A DNA stretch of 64,000 nucleotides from Flavobacterium ammonificans (GTDB lineage: Bacteria; Bacteroidota; Bacteroidia; Flavobacteriales; Flavobacteriaceae). This document shows, one piece after another, positions 1-10,262 of this stretch. Made by a program: the position numbers and the translations under genes. The notes under the pieces were generated by a model. The model did no database searches, was not told where the DNA came from, and saw only the letters and a list, made by a program, of their open reading frames with translations. The stretch's first letter is position 1, and each line of letters opens with the position of its first letter. The stretch is taken from assembly GCF_020886115.1 (NCBI RefSeq), contig NZ_AP025185.1, positions 2,046,001-2,110,000 of the forward strand, written 5' to 3'.

Positions 1-224
1 AATTCATTACCTGCTCTTTTAGCAGGATCTCCGGTACAACTTTCTTCTGCGCCTAAAACTGCAAATGATACTTCTGCACGATTTAAAATTCGCACAAAAG
101 CTTTTGTAATTTTTTTTGCTCTATCGTCAAAACTTCCTGAACAACCCACCCAAAATAAAACTTCAGGTTGTTTTCCTTGAGCAAGCATTTCAGCCATTGT
201 GGGTACTACTAAATTATCTGACAT
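1..224 (-). CDS. (Fe-S)-binding protein, HdrB/CCG-type, N-terminal part (cut by window edge)
   Basis: The first 74 codons are present, beginning at the ATG whose first base is 224; the rest lies outside the window. The translation contains VGCSGSFDDRAKK and, near the cut end, ESCTGDPAKRAGNE. This is the start of a cysteine-rich (CCG) domain as found in heterodisulfide reductase subunit B-like and glycolate oxidase GlpC-like proteins, which bind an Fe-S cluster and pass electrons. The gene follows the membrane-bound 4Fe-4S protein by 46 bases on the same strand, so the two probably form one redox complex, with this subunit soluble on the cytoplasmic side. The physiological electron donor and acceptor cannot be read from the sequence. 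Confidence 0.85.
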   Translation of the reverse strand, partial: MSDNLVVPTMAEMLAQGKQPEVLFWVGCSGSFDDRAKKITKAFVRILNRAEVSFAVLGAEESCTGDPAKRAGNE

Positions 225-270
225 AAAAATTCTTTATAATTAAGGGATTCTATATTATAGAAATCATTAT

Positions 271-1599
271 TTATTCGTTCTTCCAGTTCAATCGATCTTG
301 TTGATTGTATTGCCAAGGTGCACCATTATTCTCAATATTTGACATCATGGCATTTAAAGACATTGGCGCTGCACTTTGTTCCATTACTAAATAGCGTCTC
401 ATATCCATTATAATTGATAAAGGACTAATACTTACCGGACATTCCTCCACACAAGCATTACAAGAGGTACATGCCCAAAGTTCTTCTGCTGTTATATAAT
501 CATTTAATAATGATTTATTATCAGGAATAAATACACCTTTATTTGCATCTATATTTTTACCCACTTCCTCCAAACGGTCACGGGTATCCATCATAATTTT
601 TCGAGGAGATAATTTCTTTCCAGTTTGATTGGCTGGACAAGAAGAAGTACAACGACCACATTCAGTACAAGTGTAAGCATTTAGTAATTGTACCCAATTC
701 AAGTCTTGAACATCACTCGCTCCAAATTTAGCTGGAGCTGCATCAGGTTCAGCTGTTGCAGCGAATGGATCAGCATTAGGATCCATCATTAATTTGACCT
801 CTTTTGTAACAGACTCTAAATTATCAAATTGACCATCAGCATTTAAATTGGCAAAGTAAGTATTAGGAAATGCCAACAAAATGTGCAAGTGTTTTGAGTA
901 GTACAAATAATTCATGAAAATTAAAATTCCAATGATGTGCATCCACCAAAATAATTCCGATAAAAGCATGACCAATTCATTAGACATACCATTGAAAATA
1001 GGCTCTATAAATTGACTTATAGGAAAAGACCCCGCCTTAATAAAGTGAGAATATCCTCCCGGTACATTTTGCAAGTGTAAATCTGAGGCATTCATTAGTA
1101 AAAATAAAGTCATCAAAACAACTTCAAAATACAATATGTAGTTTGCATCTTTTTTAGGAGCTCCATTCAATTCTGGGCTAGTAAAACGCTTCAATTGAAT
1201 TACATTTCTACGTATCCAAAAAACAGCTACAGCAAACAAAACTAACACTGCTAATATTTCAAAACTAGCTATCAAAACATCATAAATTCCACCCAAGAAG
1301 GCAAATATTCTATGTGTTCCAAATAAACCGTCTATGATAATCTCTAGTAATTCAATATTGATAATTACAAAACCAACATAAACAATGATATGAAATATTC
1401 CAGAAATAGGACGCTTCACCATTTTAGATTGACCTAAAGCAATCATCGCCATATTATTCCATCTAATTTTAGGATTGTCAAAGCGGTTGACATCTCTACC
1501 TAAATTAATATTTCTTATCATTTTTTTGATGTTCAGATAAAAAAATCCGAAACCTAACGACAGAATAACTGCAAATAAAATAGTATCTAAATAATTCAT
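271..1599 (-). CDS. Membrane-bound 4Fe-4S dicluster protein (HdrC/GlpC-like)
   Basis: 442 residues. The N-terminal half has about five hydrophobic segments (roughly residues 5-25, 66-90, 97-130, 153-172 and 207-233), like the integral membrane part of nitrate reductase gamma or Hdr-type quinone-linked subunits. The C-terminal half has two 4Fe-4S motifs, CTECGRCTSSCP at about 309-320 and CTSCNACVEECP at about 376-387. It probably moves electrons between a membrane carrier and the downstream CCG-domain protein. It begins 5 bases after the MlaD-like gene, so all belong to one minus-strand transcription unit. Substrate unknown; the family call is strong and the physiological role is not. Confidence 0.88.
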   Translation of the reverse strand: MNYLDTILFAVILSLGFGFFYLNIKKMIRNINLGRDVNRFDNPKIRWNNMAMIALGQSKMVKRPISGIFHIIVYVGFVIINIELLEIIIDGLFGTHRIFAFLGGIYDVLIASFEILAVLVLFAVAVFWIRRNVIQLKRFTSPELNGAPKKDANYILYFEVVLMTLFLLMNASDLHLQNVPGGYSHFIKAGSFPISQFIEPIFNGMSNELVMLLSELFWWMHIIGILIFMNYLYYSKHLHILLAFPNTYFANLNADGQFDNLESVTKEVKLMMDPNADPFAATAEPDAAPAKFGASDVQDLNWVQLLNAYTCTECGRCTSSCPANQTGKKLSPRKIMMDTRDRLEEVGKNIDANKGVFIPDNKSLLNDYITAEELWACTSCNACVEECPVSISPLSIIMDMRRYLVMEQSAAPMSLNAMMSNIENNGAPWQYNQQDRLNWKNE

Positions 1600-1604
1600 A
1601 ATTA

Positions 1605-2567
1605 TTATTTTTCTTTGGAAATAGAGTCATTTACTTTACCAATGTATGGCTTATTTTTTTTACCAAAAACAGATACATTAATGTATCGAGTTGGGTACAA
1701 ACGAACGTCTTGTAACAATAATTCCATTTCTTTAGTAGTAGCTTTTAGATTATTATATAAATTATCATCTTTTAGCAATTTTCCTGCAGATCCTTTACCA
1801 GACTGTAAATCTGCCAGAATTGCATCCACCTTAGCTAAGGTAGAATTAAAGCGAGTAACGGTTTTACCCAAATCTGCTTTGTTTAACGAATCTGAAATTT
1901 TAGTAAAATCAGAAGACACTTTCTTGAAATTAGCAACAACAGTTCTAAGATCAGACTTGTTTTCGTTTAACATGTTAGATGCAGTTGAAGTAGCTGCATT
2001 AACTTGTTTCATTGTCTTACTTAACTCTGACAAGGTGATTTTTAATTCTTTTTGAGTGGTTTCGTCAAGCACATTATTTACTCCTGATAATAAATGGTCT
2101 ACTTCTACTATCACCTTCTCGAATTTTTCTTGAAGAGGTACTAGTTTTTCTTGGATTGATGCACTCAAACTTAACTTTACATCTCCAACTAATAGTTGTC
2201 CATTCTTAGCTAATGTAGGATTCGTAAAATCAGGTTCAATCAAAATTTGTTTTCCACCAATTAATCCTGGCTCGTATAGAACTGCTTTACTAGTTGCAGA
2301 AATTGGGAAGTCAGTAGTAATTTGTAACTCTACTTCTAATTTTCCGTTCTTAGGATTTATCGAAATAGTATTTACTTTTCCAATTGCAAGACCGTTTAAA
2401 GTAACTGGAGCTGATTTAGCTAAACCTTCGACATTATCAAAATTGACATAATAAGTTTGATAATTTGAGAAAATAGCTTTCCCTTTCAAGAAACTATATC
2501 CCCATATAAATAACATAATTGAAGCTATAACCAGTACAGCGGCTTTTATTTCTCTTGATATCTTCAA
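1605..2567 (-). CDS. MCE/MlaD family protein (lipid transport)
   Basis: 320 residues with one N-terminal membrane helix (about 10-28) followed by an MCE domain (about 37-115), then a long helical C-terminal region. MCE proteins form rings in the periplasm that carry phospholipids or other hydrophobic molecules between inner and outer membrane, usually with an Mla-type ABC permease and ATPase. No permease or ATPase gene lies beside it here, so those must be elsewhere. It sits 45 bases after the cell-wall amidase on the same strand; divergent from both is lptD, making this an envelope-biogenesis locus. The short coding-like frame on the opposite strand inside it is only a shadow. Confidence 0.88.
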   Translation of the reverse strand: MKISREIKAAVLVIASIMLFIWGYSFLKGKAIFSNYQTYYVNFDNVEGLAKSAPVTLNGLAIGKVNTISINPKNGKLEVELQITTDFPISATSKAVLYEPGLIGGKQILIEPDFTNPTLAKNGQLLVGDVKLSLSASIQEKLVPLQEKFEKVIVEVDHLLSGVNNVLDETTQKELKITLSELSKTMKQVNAATSTASNMLNENKSDLRTVVANFKKVSSDFTKISDSLNKADLGKTVTRFNSTLAKVDAILADLQSGKGSAGKLLKDDNLYNNLKATTKEMELLLQDVRLYPTRYINVSVFGKKNKPYIGKVNDSISKEK

Positions 2568-2612
2568 AATATAATTTTAGTTTACAAATTAATATAAAAA
2601 AAATGACTTAGG

Positions 2613-3782
2613 CTACAATTTTAACGCTTCCTGAAGGCTAATTTTTTGACCATTTTTAAATGGAACAATAAAGGCAGTCGTATATCCTTTTGATTTGGCA
2701 GTAGCCAAAAATTGTTTAGCTTCTTGCATGTCAGTAGTTTCGCCATACAAATACACAAATGATTTATTTAATTCATTCATTGAAATAGGTTCTAAACCTT
2801 TAAAATTTTTTGATTCTAAAGCTACTTTTTTAGGGCTTGTTCCAATCTGAACTTTATAAATAATACCATTCGATTTATCTTCTTTTTTTAATTCATCTTG
2901 TTTGGCTTCTGTTGTTTTTTCAACAGTCGATGGTTTGGTTATAGTATCTTTTACCTGCTTCACCACCACTCTTTTTGAAGGTTTCAACTCTTTAATTGGT
3001 AGATTTCCATCACCAAAATTTTCATTTCTGTAACTGATTATTGCATTTGCAATGGCATCAGCTAGTTCGTCTTGACCTTCCTCAGAATTTAAAATCTCTC
3101 CTTCGATTGGATTGGATATAAAACCCATTTCAACTAATACTCTTGGCATATAAGCTTTGTGCAATACCATAAATCGTTCTTGTTTTACGCCACCTTGACG
3201 CAACTTCTTGCCTAACTTCCCAAACTGTTCTTCAATTTTACTGGCAAGATTTATACTATTATCTAAATATTCTTCTTGCATTAATGTAAATCCTAATAGT
3301 GATTCAGGAGAATTTGGATCAAACCCATCGTATTTTTGTTTGTAATCCTTTTCTTTGGTGATTACAGAGTTTTCCTTTTTGGCCACCTCTAAATTGGAAG
3401 CTAATTTACTCAAACCCATTACGTAAGTTTCTGTTCCGTCTGCGGCGGTATTTTTGTTAGCATTACAATGTATGGAAACAAAAATATCAGACTTGGCTCG
3501 ATTCGCTATATTGGCACGTTCTATTAAATCAATAAAAACATCGGTCTTACGTGTATAAATTACATCTATTTTCCTTGTTTTCTCTAAAATGGCACCTACT
3601 TTAAGCACAACAGCTAAAGCAATGTTTTTTTCAATCCTACCACTATAAACAGCTCCATAATCGTGTGCTCCGTGTCCTGCATCTAATGTTACAGTAAACT
3701 TAGAATTTTGACTGTAAATTAATTGAGTAACTGTCAGAAAAACTAATAAAAATACTGCTTTTACTCTATAACTAAAATTCAT
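2613..3782 (-). CDS. N-acetylmuramoyl-L-alanine amidase with C-terminal SPOR-like domain
   Basis: 389 residues. Signal peptide at 1-24 (cut near QNSK). Residues 29-245 are an Amidase_3 domain: zinc ligands H37 in LDAGHG, E51, and H105 in VSIHCNAN, and the catalytic glutamate E218 in RVLVEMGFISNP. An insertion at about 113-180 separates the metal sites, as in AmiC-type enzymes where such a helix is regulatory. A basic linker leads to a C-terminal domain (about 307-389, GIIYKVQIG onward) that resembles SPOR/peptidoglycan-binding repeats. It cleaves the bond between MurNAc and the peptide stem during wall turnover or cell separation. A promoter with both elements lies at 3897-3927, inside the start region of lptD. 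Confidence 0.93.
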   Translation of the reverse strand: MNFSYRVKAVFLLVFLTVTQLIYSQNSKFTVTLDAGHGAHDYGAVYSGRIEKNIALAVVLKVGAILEKTRKIDVIYTRKTDVFIDLIERANIANRAKSDIFVSIHCNANKNTAADGTETYVMGLSKLASNLEVAKKENSVITKEKDYKQKYDGFDPNSPESLLGFTLMQEEYLDNSINLASKIEEQFGKLGKKLRQGGVKQERFMVLHKAYMPRVLVEMGFISNPIEGEILNSEEGQDELADAIANAIISYRNENFGDGNLPIKELKPSKRVVVKQVKDTITKPSTVEKTTEAKQDELKKEDKSNGIIYKVQIGTSPKKVALESKNFKGLEPISMNELNKSFVYLYGETTDMQEAKQFLATAKSKGYTTAFIVPFKNGQKISLQEALKL

Positions 3783-3896
3783 AAATATGTATTGTTAATA
3801 TAAATTAAACCTCAATAGCTATTAAAAATATATTTGACTATTTTTGCCGGTAAATAAACCAAGTTAAGATTAGACATCTCAATTGGTGATAATTTA

Positions 3897-3927
3897 CAAA
3901 AATAGCATTTAAACCTTTGCGTACAAA
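3897..3927 (-). promoter_or_regulatory. Promoter of the amidase-MlaD-FeS operon
   Basis: Read on the minus strand: TTTG (3927-3924), 19 bases, TATTTTTG (3904-3897). This matches the Bacteroidota consensus TTTG/TTG, 17-23 bases, TAnnTTTG. It overlaps the start codon of lptD (3917) on the other strand. On the plus strand TATATTTG (3829-3836) and TATTTTTG (3839-3846) are candidate -7 elements for lptD, without a good -33 element. Confidence 0.6.
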
Positions 3928-6598
3928 CTTATTTAATATCGTTTTATTATCCATTTTCCTAACAATTGGATCAACCAATGTCTATTGTCAAGATAGTCCA
4001 CTAAAAAAAACGATAATTAAACCTGTAACCAAACCCACCACTACTGCTGTCGAAAAAAATAAACCCAATCCAATAGTAACCGATTCTATAAAAAAAGACA
4101 GTGCCAAAACAAAAAAAGCTTTTTTAGATGGAAAAGTGAAATACAAGGCTAAAGAGTTTACAAAAATTGATCAAAAGAAAAAAAATATTTTACTCTATGA
4201 TACTGCCGAATTATATTATCAAGATGTAGAGTTGAAATCAGGAATTATTCTTTTAGATTATGAAAAAGATGAAGTGTATGCGGGAAGAATTAAAGACTCC
4301 ACAGGAAAATATACTCAATTTCCTAACTTTAAACAAGGCGCTAATGTAGTTGAACCCGATTCCATTCGATTTAACTTTAAAACTAAAAAAGCGATTATTT
4401 GGAATTCTAGATCCGATCAAGGGGAATTTAAAATTAAAGCGGCATTAACAAAAAAAGAAAATGATTCTGTTTACTTTTTGAAAGGGGCAAGATTTACAAC
4501 TTCTAAAGATGTAGATAATCCAGAATACTATTTTCAGACGAATAAAGTAAAGTTTGTTCCTGGAAAAAAAGTAGTGACGGGTTTAACCAATATGGTTATT
4601 GCTAATGTCCCAACACCAATTGCTCTTCCTTTTGCCTTCTTCCCAATGACAAAAGAAACTAGTATTTCTGGTATATTACTACCAAGTTATAATGACTCCA
4701 ATACAAGAGGTTTTTCTTTACAAAATGGCGGGTACTATTTTGCTTTAAGTGATCAATATGATTTAACCGTGTTAGGAGATTACTATACCAATGGAAGTTA
4801 TGGAATGCGTTTCGAATCTAATTATGCTAAACGTTATAATTATAGAGGAAATGTCAATATCCGATTTGAAAATTTAATTACTAGTGAAAGAGGATTTCCA
4901 GATTATTCAAAACAAAATATTTATAATATTCAATGGTCTCATTCTAGGGATGCTAAAGCCAACCCAAACTCTAGCTTTTCTGCCTCAGTAAACCTTGGAA
5001 GTAGTACTTTCTTTAGACAATCGATTAATCAAAATAATATTGGATCAAATTTAAACAACACCCTGAATTCGTCTGTATCGTATAGTAGAATTTTTACAGG
5101 ATCTGGACCACAATCAAGACTTGCTATAACCGCAACGCATTCGCAAAATACACAAACTCAACAAATAGATATGACTTTACCTACACTACAATATAGTGTT
5201 GACAGGGTGTATCCATTTGTTAAAAAAGATGGCGTTAGAAAAGGTTTTTTTAAGAACATTAATTTACAATATGATTTGAGCGCAAGTAATAGTTTTACGA
5301 CAACTGACTCTCTATTTTTTAGACCTCAAATGTTTGAAAATGCAAGAGTAGGTTTCCAACACTCAATTCCTTTGAATACCAACTTTAAGCTATTCAAATA
5401 TTTTAGTGCTACATCAGCTGTAAATTATAGAGAAGTTTGGTATTTAAAAACCATTAATCGCCAGTTTGACACCAATCAGAATAAAGTTGTTGATACACAA
5501 GTTAATGGTTTTGATGCTTTTAGAACCTACTCTTTTAGTTCGAGTATCGGTACAACTGTTTATGGTACGTTTAACTTTAAAAAAAATAAAAGAATTCAAG
5601 CCATACGACATGTTATGCGACCTTCGGTATCCTATGGTTATACCCCAAGTTTTGAAAAATATTATGACACTTATGCAGCAGATGGAAGCGGTACTATGGT
5701 TAAAGAATATTCAAGATTTGAAGGTGGTATTTATGGAGCTCCAGGAAATGTCAATTCAAACTCGGTAGGATTTGATCTAAGTAATACATTTGAAGCAAAA
5801 GTCACTGACAAGGATAGCACTAAAACAGAGGCTAAAAAAATCATGCTTTTGAATAATTTAAACCTGTCTACTAGTTATGATTTTAATGCTGATGGAAAAA
5901 GAACACTTGCTTGGACTCCAGTTCGTGTAAGCGGTGGAACACAGTTTTTTGATAATAAAATGAACTTGAATTTTGGAGCAACATTGGATCCCTATGCAGT
6001 TAATAACTCTGGACAAAGAATCAACAAGTTCAATATTGATAATGGTGGAAGCCTATTTCGAATGAGTAGTGCTAATATGACTATCAATTATTCTTTAGCG
6101 AGCAGTGAAAATAAAAAAACAAATAAATCTAACAATCCCGAAACGATACGAAATGGAGGGCGTGAGGACGATTTGTTTGGAAAACCAATTACGGGAAATA
6201 TTCAAAGAAGCATGTTTGACGATGAAGATACTGACAATAAAAAAGAGTCAGAATCTGATTTTTTTAATTATACTTTACCTTGGGATATGACCTTTGCTTA
6301 TGCACTAACTTACGGCAATAACAATAGAGAAAATAAAATAATTGGAAACTCAATCATGATTTCAATCAACGCTGATTTAACACCAAAATGGAAAACTGGA
6401 ATTTCAACGGGTTATGATTTTGTACAAAAAGGAGTTACTTTTACACAACTTAGATTTGAGAGAGACTTATTAAGCTGGAGAATGGATTTTAATTGGACTC
6501 CATTTGGAAACAACGCAAATTGGGGTTTCTTTATTGGAATCAAATCGGGAGTTCTTAGCGATATTAAATGGGATAAGAGAAGCACAATAATACGATAA
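3917..6598 (+). CDS. lptD: LptD-like LPS assembly outer-membrane protein
   Basis: 893 residues starting at TTG; the frame upstream closes with TAA at 3890-3892 and has no ATG or GTG, and this TTG gives a proper signal peptide (1-24, ending near VYCQ). After a Lys/Thr/Pro-rich linker, residues about 75-240 form a LptA/OstA-like beta-jellyroll region (KKKNILLYDTAELYYQDVEL), and from about 240 to the end are repeated amphipathic strands with aromatic girdle residues, an outer-membrane barrel. LptD inserts lipopolysaccharide into the outer leaflet. The Bacteroidota form lacks obvious sequence identity to the enterobacterial one, so the role is taken from family knowledge. ridA follows 4 bases later. 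Confidence 0.88.
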   Translation: MRTNLFNIVLLSIFLTIGSTNVYCQDSPLKKTIIKPVTKPTTTAVEKNKPNPIVTDSIKKDSAKTKKAFLDGKVKYKAKEFTKIDQKKKNILLYDTAELYYQDVELKSGIILLDYEKDEVYAGRIKDSTGKYTQFPNFKQGANVVEPDSIRFNFKTKKAIIWNSRSDQGEFKIKAALTKKENDSVYFLKGARFTTSKDVDNPEYYFQTNKVKFVPGKKVVTGLTNMVIANVPTPIALPFAFFPMTKETSISGILLPSYNDSNTRGFSLQNGGYYFALSDQYDLTVLGDYYTNGSYGMRFESNYAKRYNYRGNVNIRFENLITSERGFPDYSKQNIYNIQWSHSRDAKANPNSSFSASVNLGSSTFFRQSINQNNIGSNLNNTLNSSVSYSRIFTGSGPQSRLAITATHSQNTQTQQIDMTLPTLQYSVDRVYPFVKKDGVRKGFFKNINLQYDLSASNSFTTTDSLFFRPQMFENARVGFQHSIPLNTNFKLFKYFSATSAVNYREVWYLKTINRQFDTNQNKVVDTQVNGFDAFRTYSFSSSIGTTVYGTFNFKKNKRIQAIRHVMRPSVSYGYTPSFEKYYDTYAADGSGTMVKEYSRFEGGIYGAPGNVNSNSVGFDLSNTFEAKVTDKDSTKTEAKKIMLLNNLNLSTSYDFNADGKRTLAWTPVRVSGGTQFFDNKMNLNFGATLDPYAVNNSGQRINKFNIDNGGSLFRMSSANMTINYSLASSENKKTNKSNNPETIRNGGREDDLFGKPITGNIQRSMFDDEDTDNKKESESDFFNYTLPWDMTFAYALTYGNNNRENKIIGNSIMISINADLTPKWKTGISTGYDFVQKGVTFTQLRFERDLLSWRMDFNWTPFGNNANWGFFIGIKSGVLSDIKWDKRSTIIR

Positions 6599-6602
6599 AC
6601 AT

Positions 6603-6983
6603 ATGAAAACAATTATTTTTACTGAAAAAGCCCCAGCACCTATCGGACCTTACAATCAGGCTGTATTAACAGGAAACACACTTTACACTTCTGGGCAAAT
6701 TGCAATCAATCCATCTACAGGAGAATTGGTAACTGACTCTATCGAAACAGAGACGAAACAAGTAATGGAAAATTTAAAAGCTGTTTTAGAGGCAGCAAAC
6801 ATGACATTTGAAAATGTAATAAAATCTACTATTTTCATTTCTGACATGAATGATTTCACTGCCATCAATTCTATTTATGGGGCTTATTTTGACGAAAAGT
6901 CAGCGCCAGCCAGGGAAACTGTTCAAGTAGCAGGTTTACCCAAAAATGTGAACGTTGAAATTTCAATGATTGCAGTACAATAA
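6603..6983 (+). CDS. ridA: RidA family enamine/imine deaminase
   Basis: 126 residues, the family's usual length. The N-terminal AKAP-like segment APAPIGPYNQAV, YTSGQI at 29-33, the key arginine R104 in APARETVQV and E119 in NVEISMIAV are the signature of RidA (YjgF/YER057c/UK114). RidA hydrolyses reactive 2-aminoacrylate and related imines made by PLP enzymes such as threonine and serine dehydratases, in the cytoplasm. It starts 4 bases after lptD and is probably translated from the same message; no functional link to lptD is implied. A perfect palindromic terminator follows. Confidence 0.95.
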   Translation: MKTIIFTEKAPAPIGPYNQAVLTGNTLYTSGQIAINPSTGELVTDSIETETKQVMENLKAVLEAANMTFENVIKSTIFISDMNDFTAINSIYGAYFDEKSAPARETVQVAGLPKNVNVEISMIAVQ

Positions 6984-6984
6984 A

Positions 6985-7016
6985 AAAATGCCTTAGTGAA
7001 TTCACTAAGGCATTTT
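6985..7016. terminator. Bidirectional intrinsic terminator
   Basis: A perfect 32-base palindrome, 16 + 16, centred on GAATTC between 7000 and 7001, with an A-run on the left and a T-run on the right. It lies between convergent ridA (plus) and the BadF-type kinase (minus) and can end both transcripts. Confidence 0.9.
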
Positions 7017-7033
7017 GCTATTCTATGTTATAA

Positions 7034-7885
7034 TTATTGATTAGCAACATGGTAGGCTATCAAACCATCAATTGGTCTTCGCAATACGTTTCCTAATTTA
7101 ATTTGGTATTTTTCAAAGGTTACTTCTAATTCGTCTTTCAAGTAGAAAGCAATAGATCCTACAAAATGTACTGGCACTTCTTGATAATTATCAAATTGCT
7201 TGATATAATTTTTCACAAAAGACTTCATCCCTTTATAGATAATTTTTTTACAAAATGGATCTTCTTTATGTTGAATTAAAAATTTAGCAAAAGTAGCTAA
7301 ATAAGCATTTGGGTTAGATTCTTTATATAACTTACTTTTAATATAATCAGGAGACATATCGTACTCCTTCTCAAATTCAACTGCTAAATGTTGTGGCATT
7401 TTGTTGAAATAATATTTTCTAATTAGTTCTTTTCCAAAAACATTCCCACTACAATCATCCATGATAATATATCCTAACGATTGTACCTTTTGATGCAAAT
7501 CTTTTCCGTCAAAGAAACTACAATTAGAACCCGTTCCTAAAATACTTACGATAGCTTTTTCCCCTTTAGGAGTAGTTGCAAAAACAGCCGCATAAGTATC
7601 CTCTTCAACAGAAACAATTGCATTAGGAAAATAGGCTTGAAAAACCTGAGAAAGAAATATTTTCATTCGTTCCGTACCGCAACCTGCTCCGTAAAAGAAT
7701 AGATGAGTCGCCTCATTTTTATTTTGTAGTATATCAAAACGGTCATTCAAACGCTCAACAACTTCTTCTTCATTTAAAATTTCTGGATTTAACCCTAAGG
7801 TTTGAGTAGTAAATAAAATTTTACCACTTTCATCTATTGCAATCCAATCAGCTTTGGTTGAGCCACTATCAACAATTAATTTCAT
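7034..7885 (-). CDS. BadF/BadG/BcrA/BcrD-type ATPase, N-acetylglucosamine kinase-like
   Basis: 283 residues. The phosphate-1 loop DSGSTKADW at 6-14 and a second phosphate-binding segment around SILGTGSNCSFFDG (about 115-128) mark an actin/hexokinase-fold ATPase. Family members of this length in Bacteroidota are annotated as N-acetylglucosamine kinase-like proteins, used in recycling amino sugars from cell wall or host glycans; sugar specificity cannot be read here. It is transcribed alone or after gap: gap ends 142 bases upstream, behind a strong hairpin. Assignment to the BadF fold is firm, substrate is inferred. Confidence 0.85.
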   Translation of the reverse strand: MKLIVDSGSTKADWIAIDESGKILFTTQTLGLNPEILNEEEVVERLNDRFDILQNKNEATHLFFYGAGCGTERMKIFLSQVFQAYFPNAIVSVEEDTYAAVFATTPKGEKAIVSILGTGSNCSFFDGKDLHQKVQSLGYIIMDDCSGNVFGKELIRKYYFNKMPQHLAVEFEKEYDMSPDYIKSKLYKESNPNAYLATFAKFLIQHKEDPFCKKIIYKGMKSFVKNYIKQFDNYQEVPVHFVGSIAFYLKDELEVTFEKYQIKLGNVLRRPIDGLIAYHVANQ

Positions 7886-7977
7886 CTTTTGGTTTCTTTA
7901 GGTTTTATTTTTGAAATTTAAAGTTATAAAATTAAACTTTTTATAACAGTAAAGAAATAGGGAAATAGTAAAAAAAT

Positions 7978-8011
7978 AAAATCCCGTTACAATAAACAAT
8001 AACGGGATTTT
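7978..8011 (-). terminator. Intrinsic terminator after gap
   Basis: Perfect 12-base stem (AAAATCCCGTTA at 7978-7989 with TAACGGGATTTT at 8000-8011), 10-base loop, T-rich tail on the minus strand. It ends the pfkA-gap transcript 17 bases after the gap stop codon. Confidence 0.85.
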
Positions 8012-8027
8012 ATTGAAAAGGTTTTGA

Positions 8028-9062
<1,035 letters not shown>

Positions 9063-9084
9063 TTAATTTTTTAGTTGAGTATTA

Positions 9085-10071
9085 TTATATAGAAACTATA
9101 TCGGATACTCTTAACAACTCTTTATCAATTTCAGAGTGACCTTTTATTGCTTGTTCTAAAGGAGTTAATGTTATTTTATCTTGGTAAATTCCCGCCATAT
9201 AATTTGATTTTCCTTCCAATAGCGATTCGACAGCTTTAACTCCTAATCTACTCGCTAAAACCCTATCAAAACAAGATGGAGATCCACCACGTTGCATATG
9301 ACCTAGAACAGAAACTCTTACATCATATTCTGGTAAATTTGATTCTACATAATCTTTCAATTCAAAAACGCTTTTACCAATCTTGTCTCCTTCTGCAATT
9401 ACTACTATACTAGATGATTTTCCAGTTGCCTTACTTTTCTTAAGTGAATCTAATAATCGCTCAAGTCCCATATCTTCCTCTGGAATTAAAATCTCTTCAG
9501 CACCAGCACCAATTCCTGCATTCAAAGCAATATGTCCAGCATCTCTTCCCATTACTTCTACAAGAAACAAACGATTGTGTGAACTAGCTGTATCTCGAAT
9601 TTTATCAATAACCTCAACTACTGTATTCAAAGCCGTGTCATATCCTAAAGTGAAGCTGGTCCCAAAAATATCATTGTCAATAGTACCTGGAATTCCAATT
9701 ACAGGAAAATTATACTCTGTATTAAACAACAAAGCACCGGTAAAACTTCCATCTCCACCAATAACAACAAATGCATCAATTTCTGCTTTTACCAAATTAT
9801 CGTAGGCCTTTTTTCTTCCTTCTGGAGTTTTGAATTCCATAGAACGAGCCGACTTTAAAATTGTTCCTCCTTTATTAATAATGTTGTTCACTGTTCGAGG
9901 GCCCATTTCTTTGAAGTCTCCTTCAATCATACCTTGATAACCTCTATAGATTCCTACACATCCAATGTTGTGGAAAGCACAAGTTCTAACAACTGAGCGA
10001 ATTGCAGCATTCATTCCAGGGGAATCACCACCGGAAGTTAAAACTCCTATTTTTCTAATTTTGTTTGACAT
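9085..10071 (-). CDS. pfkA: ATP-dependent 6-phosphofructokinase
   Basis: 328 residues. GGDSPGMNAA at 14-23, the ATP-binding GGDGS at 105-109, catalytic D132 in PGTIDND and MGRDAGHIAL match the bacterial PfkA type. It phosphorylates fructose 6-phosphate, the committed step of glycolysis. The GGDGS form (glycine after GGD) points to ATP rather than pyrophosphate as donor. It is first in a two-gene unit with gap. I found no clear TAnnTTTG promoter in the 191 bases between it and tamB, so read-through from tamB is possible. Confidence 0.97.
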   Translation of the reverse strand: MSNKIRKIGVLTSGGDSPGMNAAIRSVVRTCAFHNIGCVGIYRGYQGMIEGDFKEMGPRTVNNIINKGGTILKSARSMEFKTPEGRKKAYDNLVKAEIDAFVVIGGDGSFTGALLFNTEYNFPVIGIPGTIDNDIFGTSFTLGYDTALNTVVEVIDKIRDTASSHNRLFLVEVMGRDAGHIALNAGIGAGAEEILIPEEDMGLERLLDSLKKSKATGKSSSIVVIAEGDKIGKSVFELKDYVESNLPEYDVRVSVLGHMQRGGSPSCFDRVLASRLGVKAVESLLEGKSNYMAGIYQDKITLTPLEQAIKGHSEIDKELLRVSDIVSI

Positions 10072-10262
10072 TATTGATAGTATTTGGCGCTAAATTAAGA
10101 AACATGAATTAGTTTCAAAGCGATGTAATTAATTAATTATTGAACTGTAAAGAATTCAAACGTTTTCGTTAATAAGTTTTAAAATATTAATTTATAAATG
10201 GTATTTAATTACGAAAATGTAATTATTTCGTGATATTCTAACGATAAATCTATTTTCTAAGA

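Noticed and set aside
1615..2055. 146-codon ORF on the plus strand
   Set aside because: It lies antisense within the MlaD-like gene, whose frame has clear domain matches; the antisense protein has no recognisable features.
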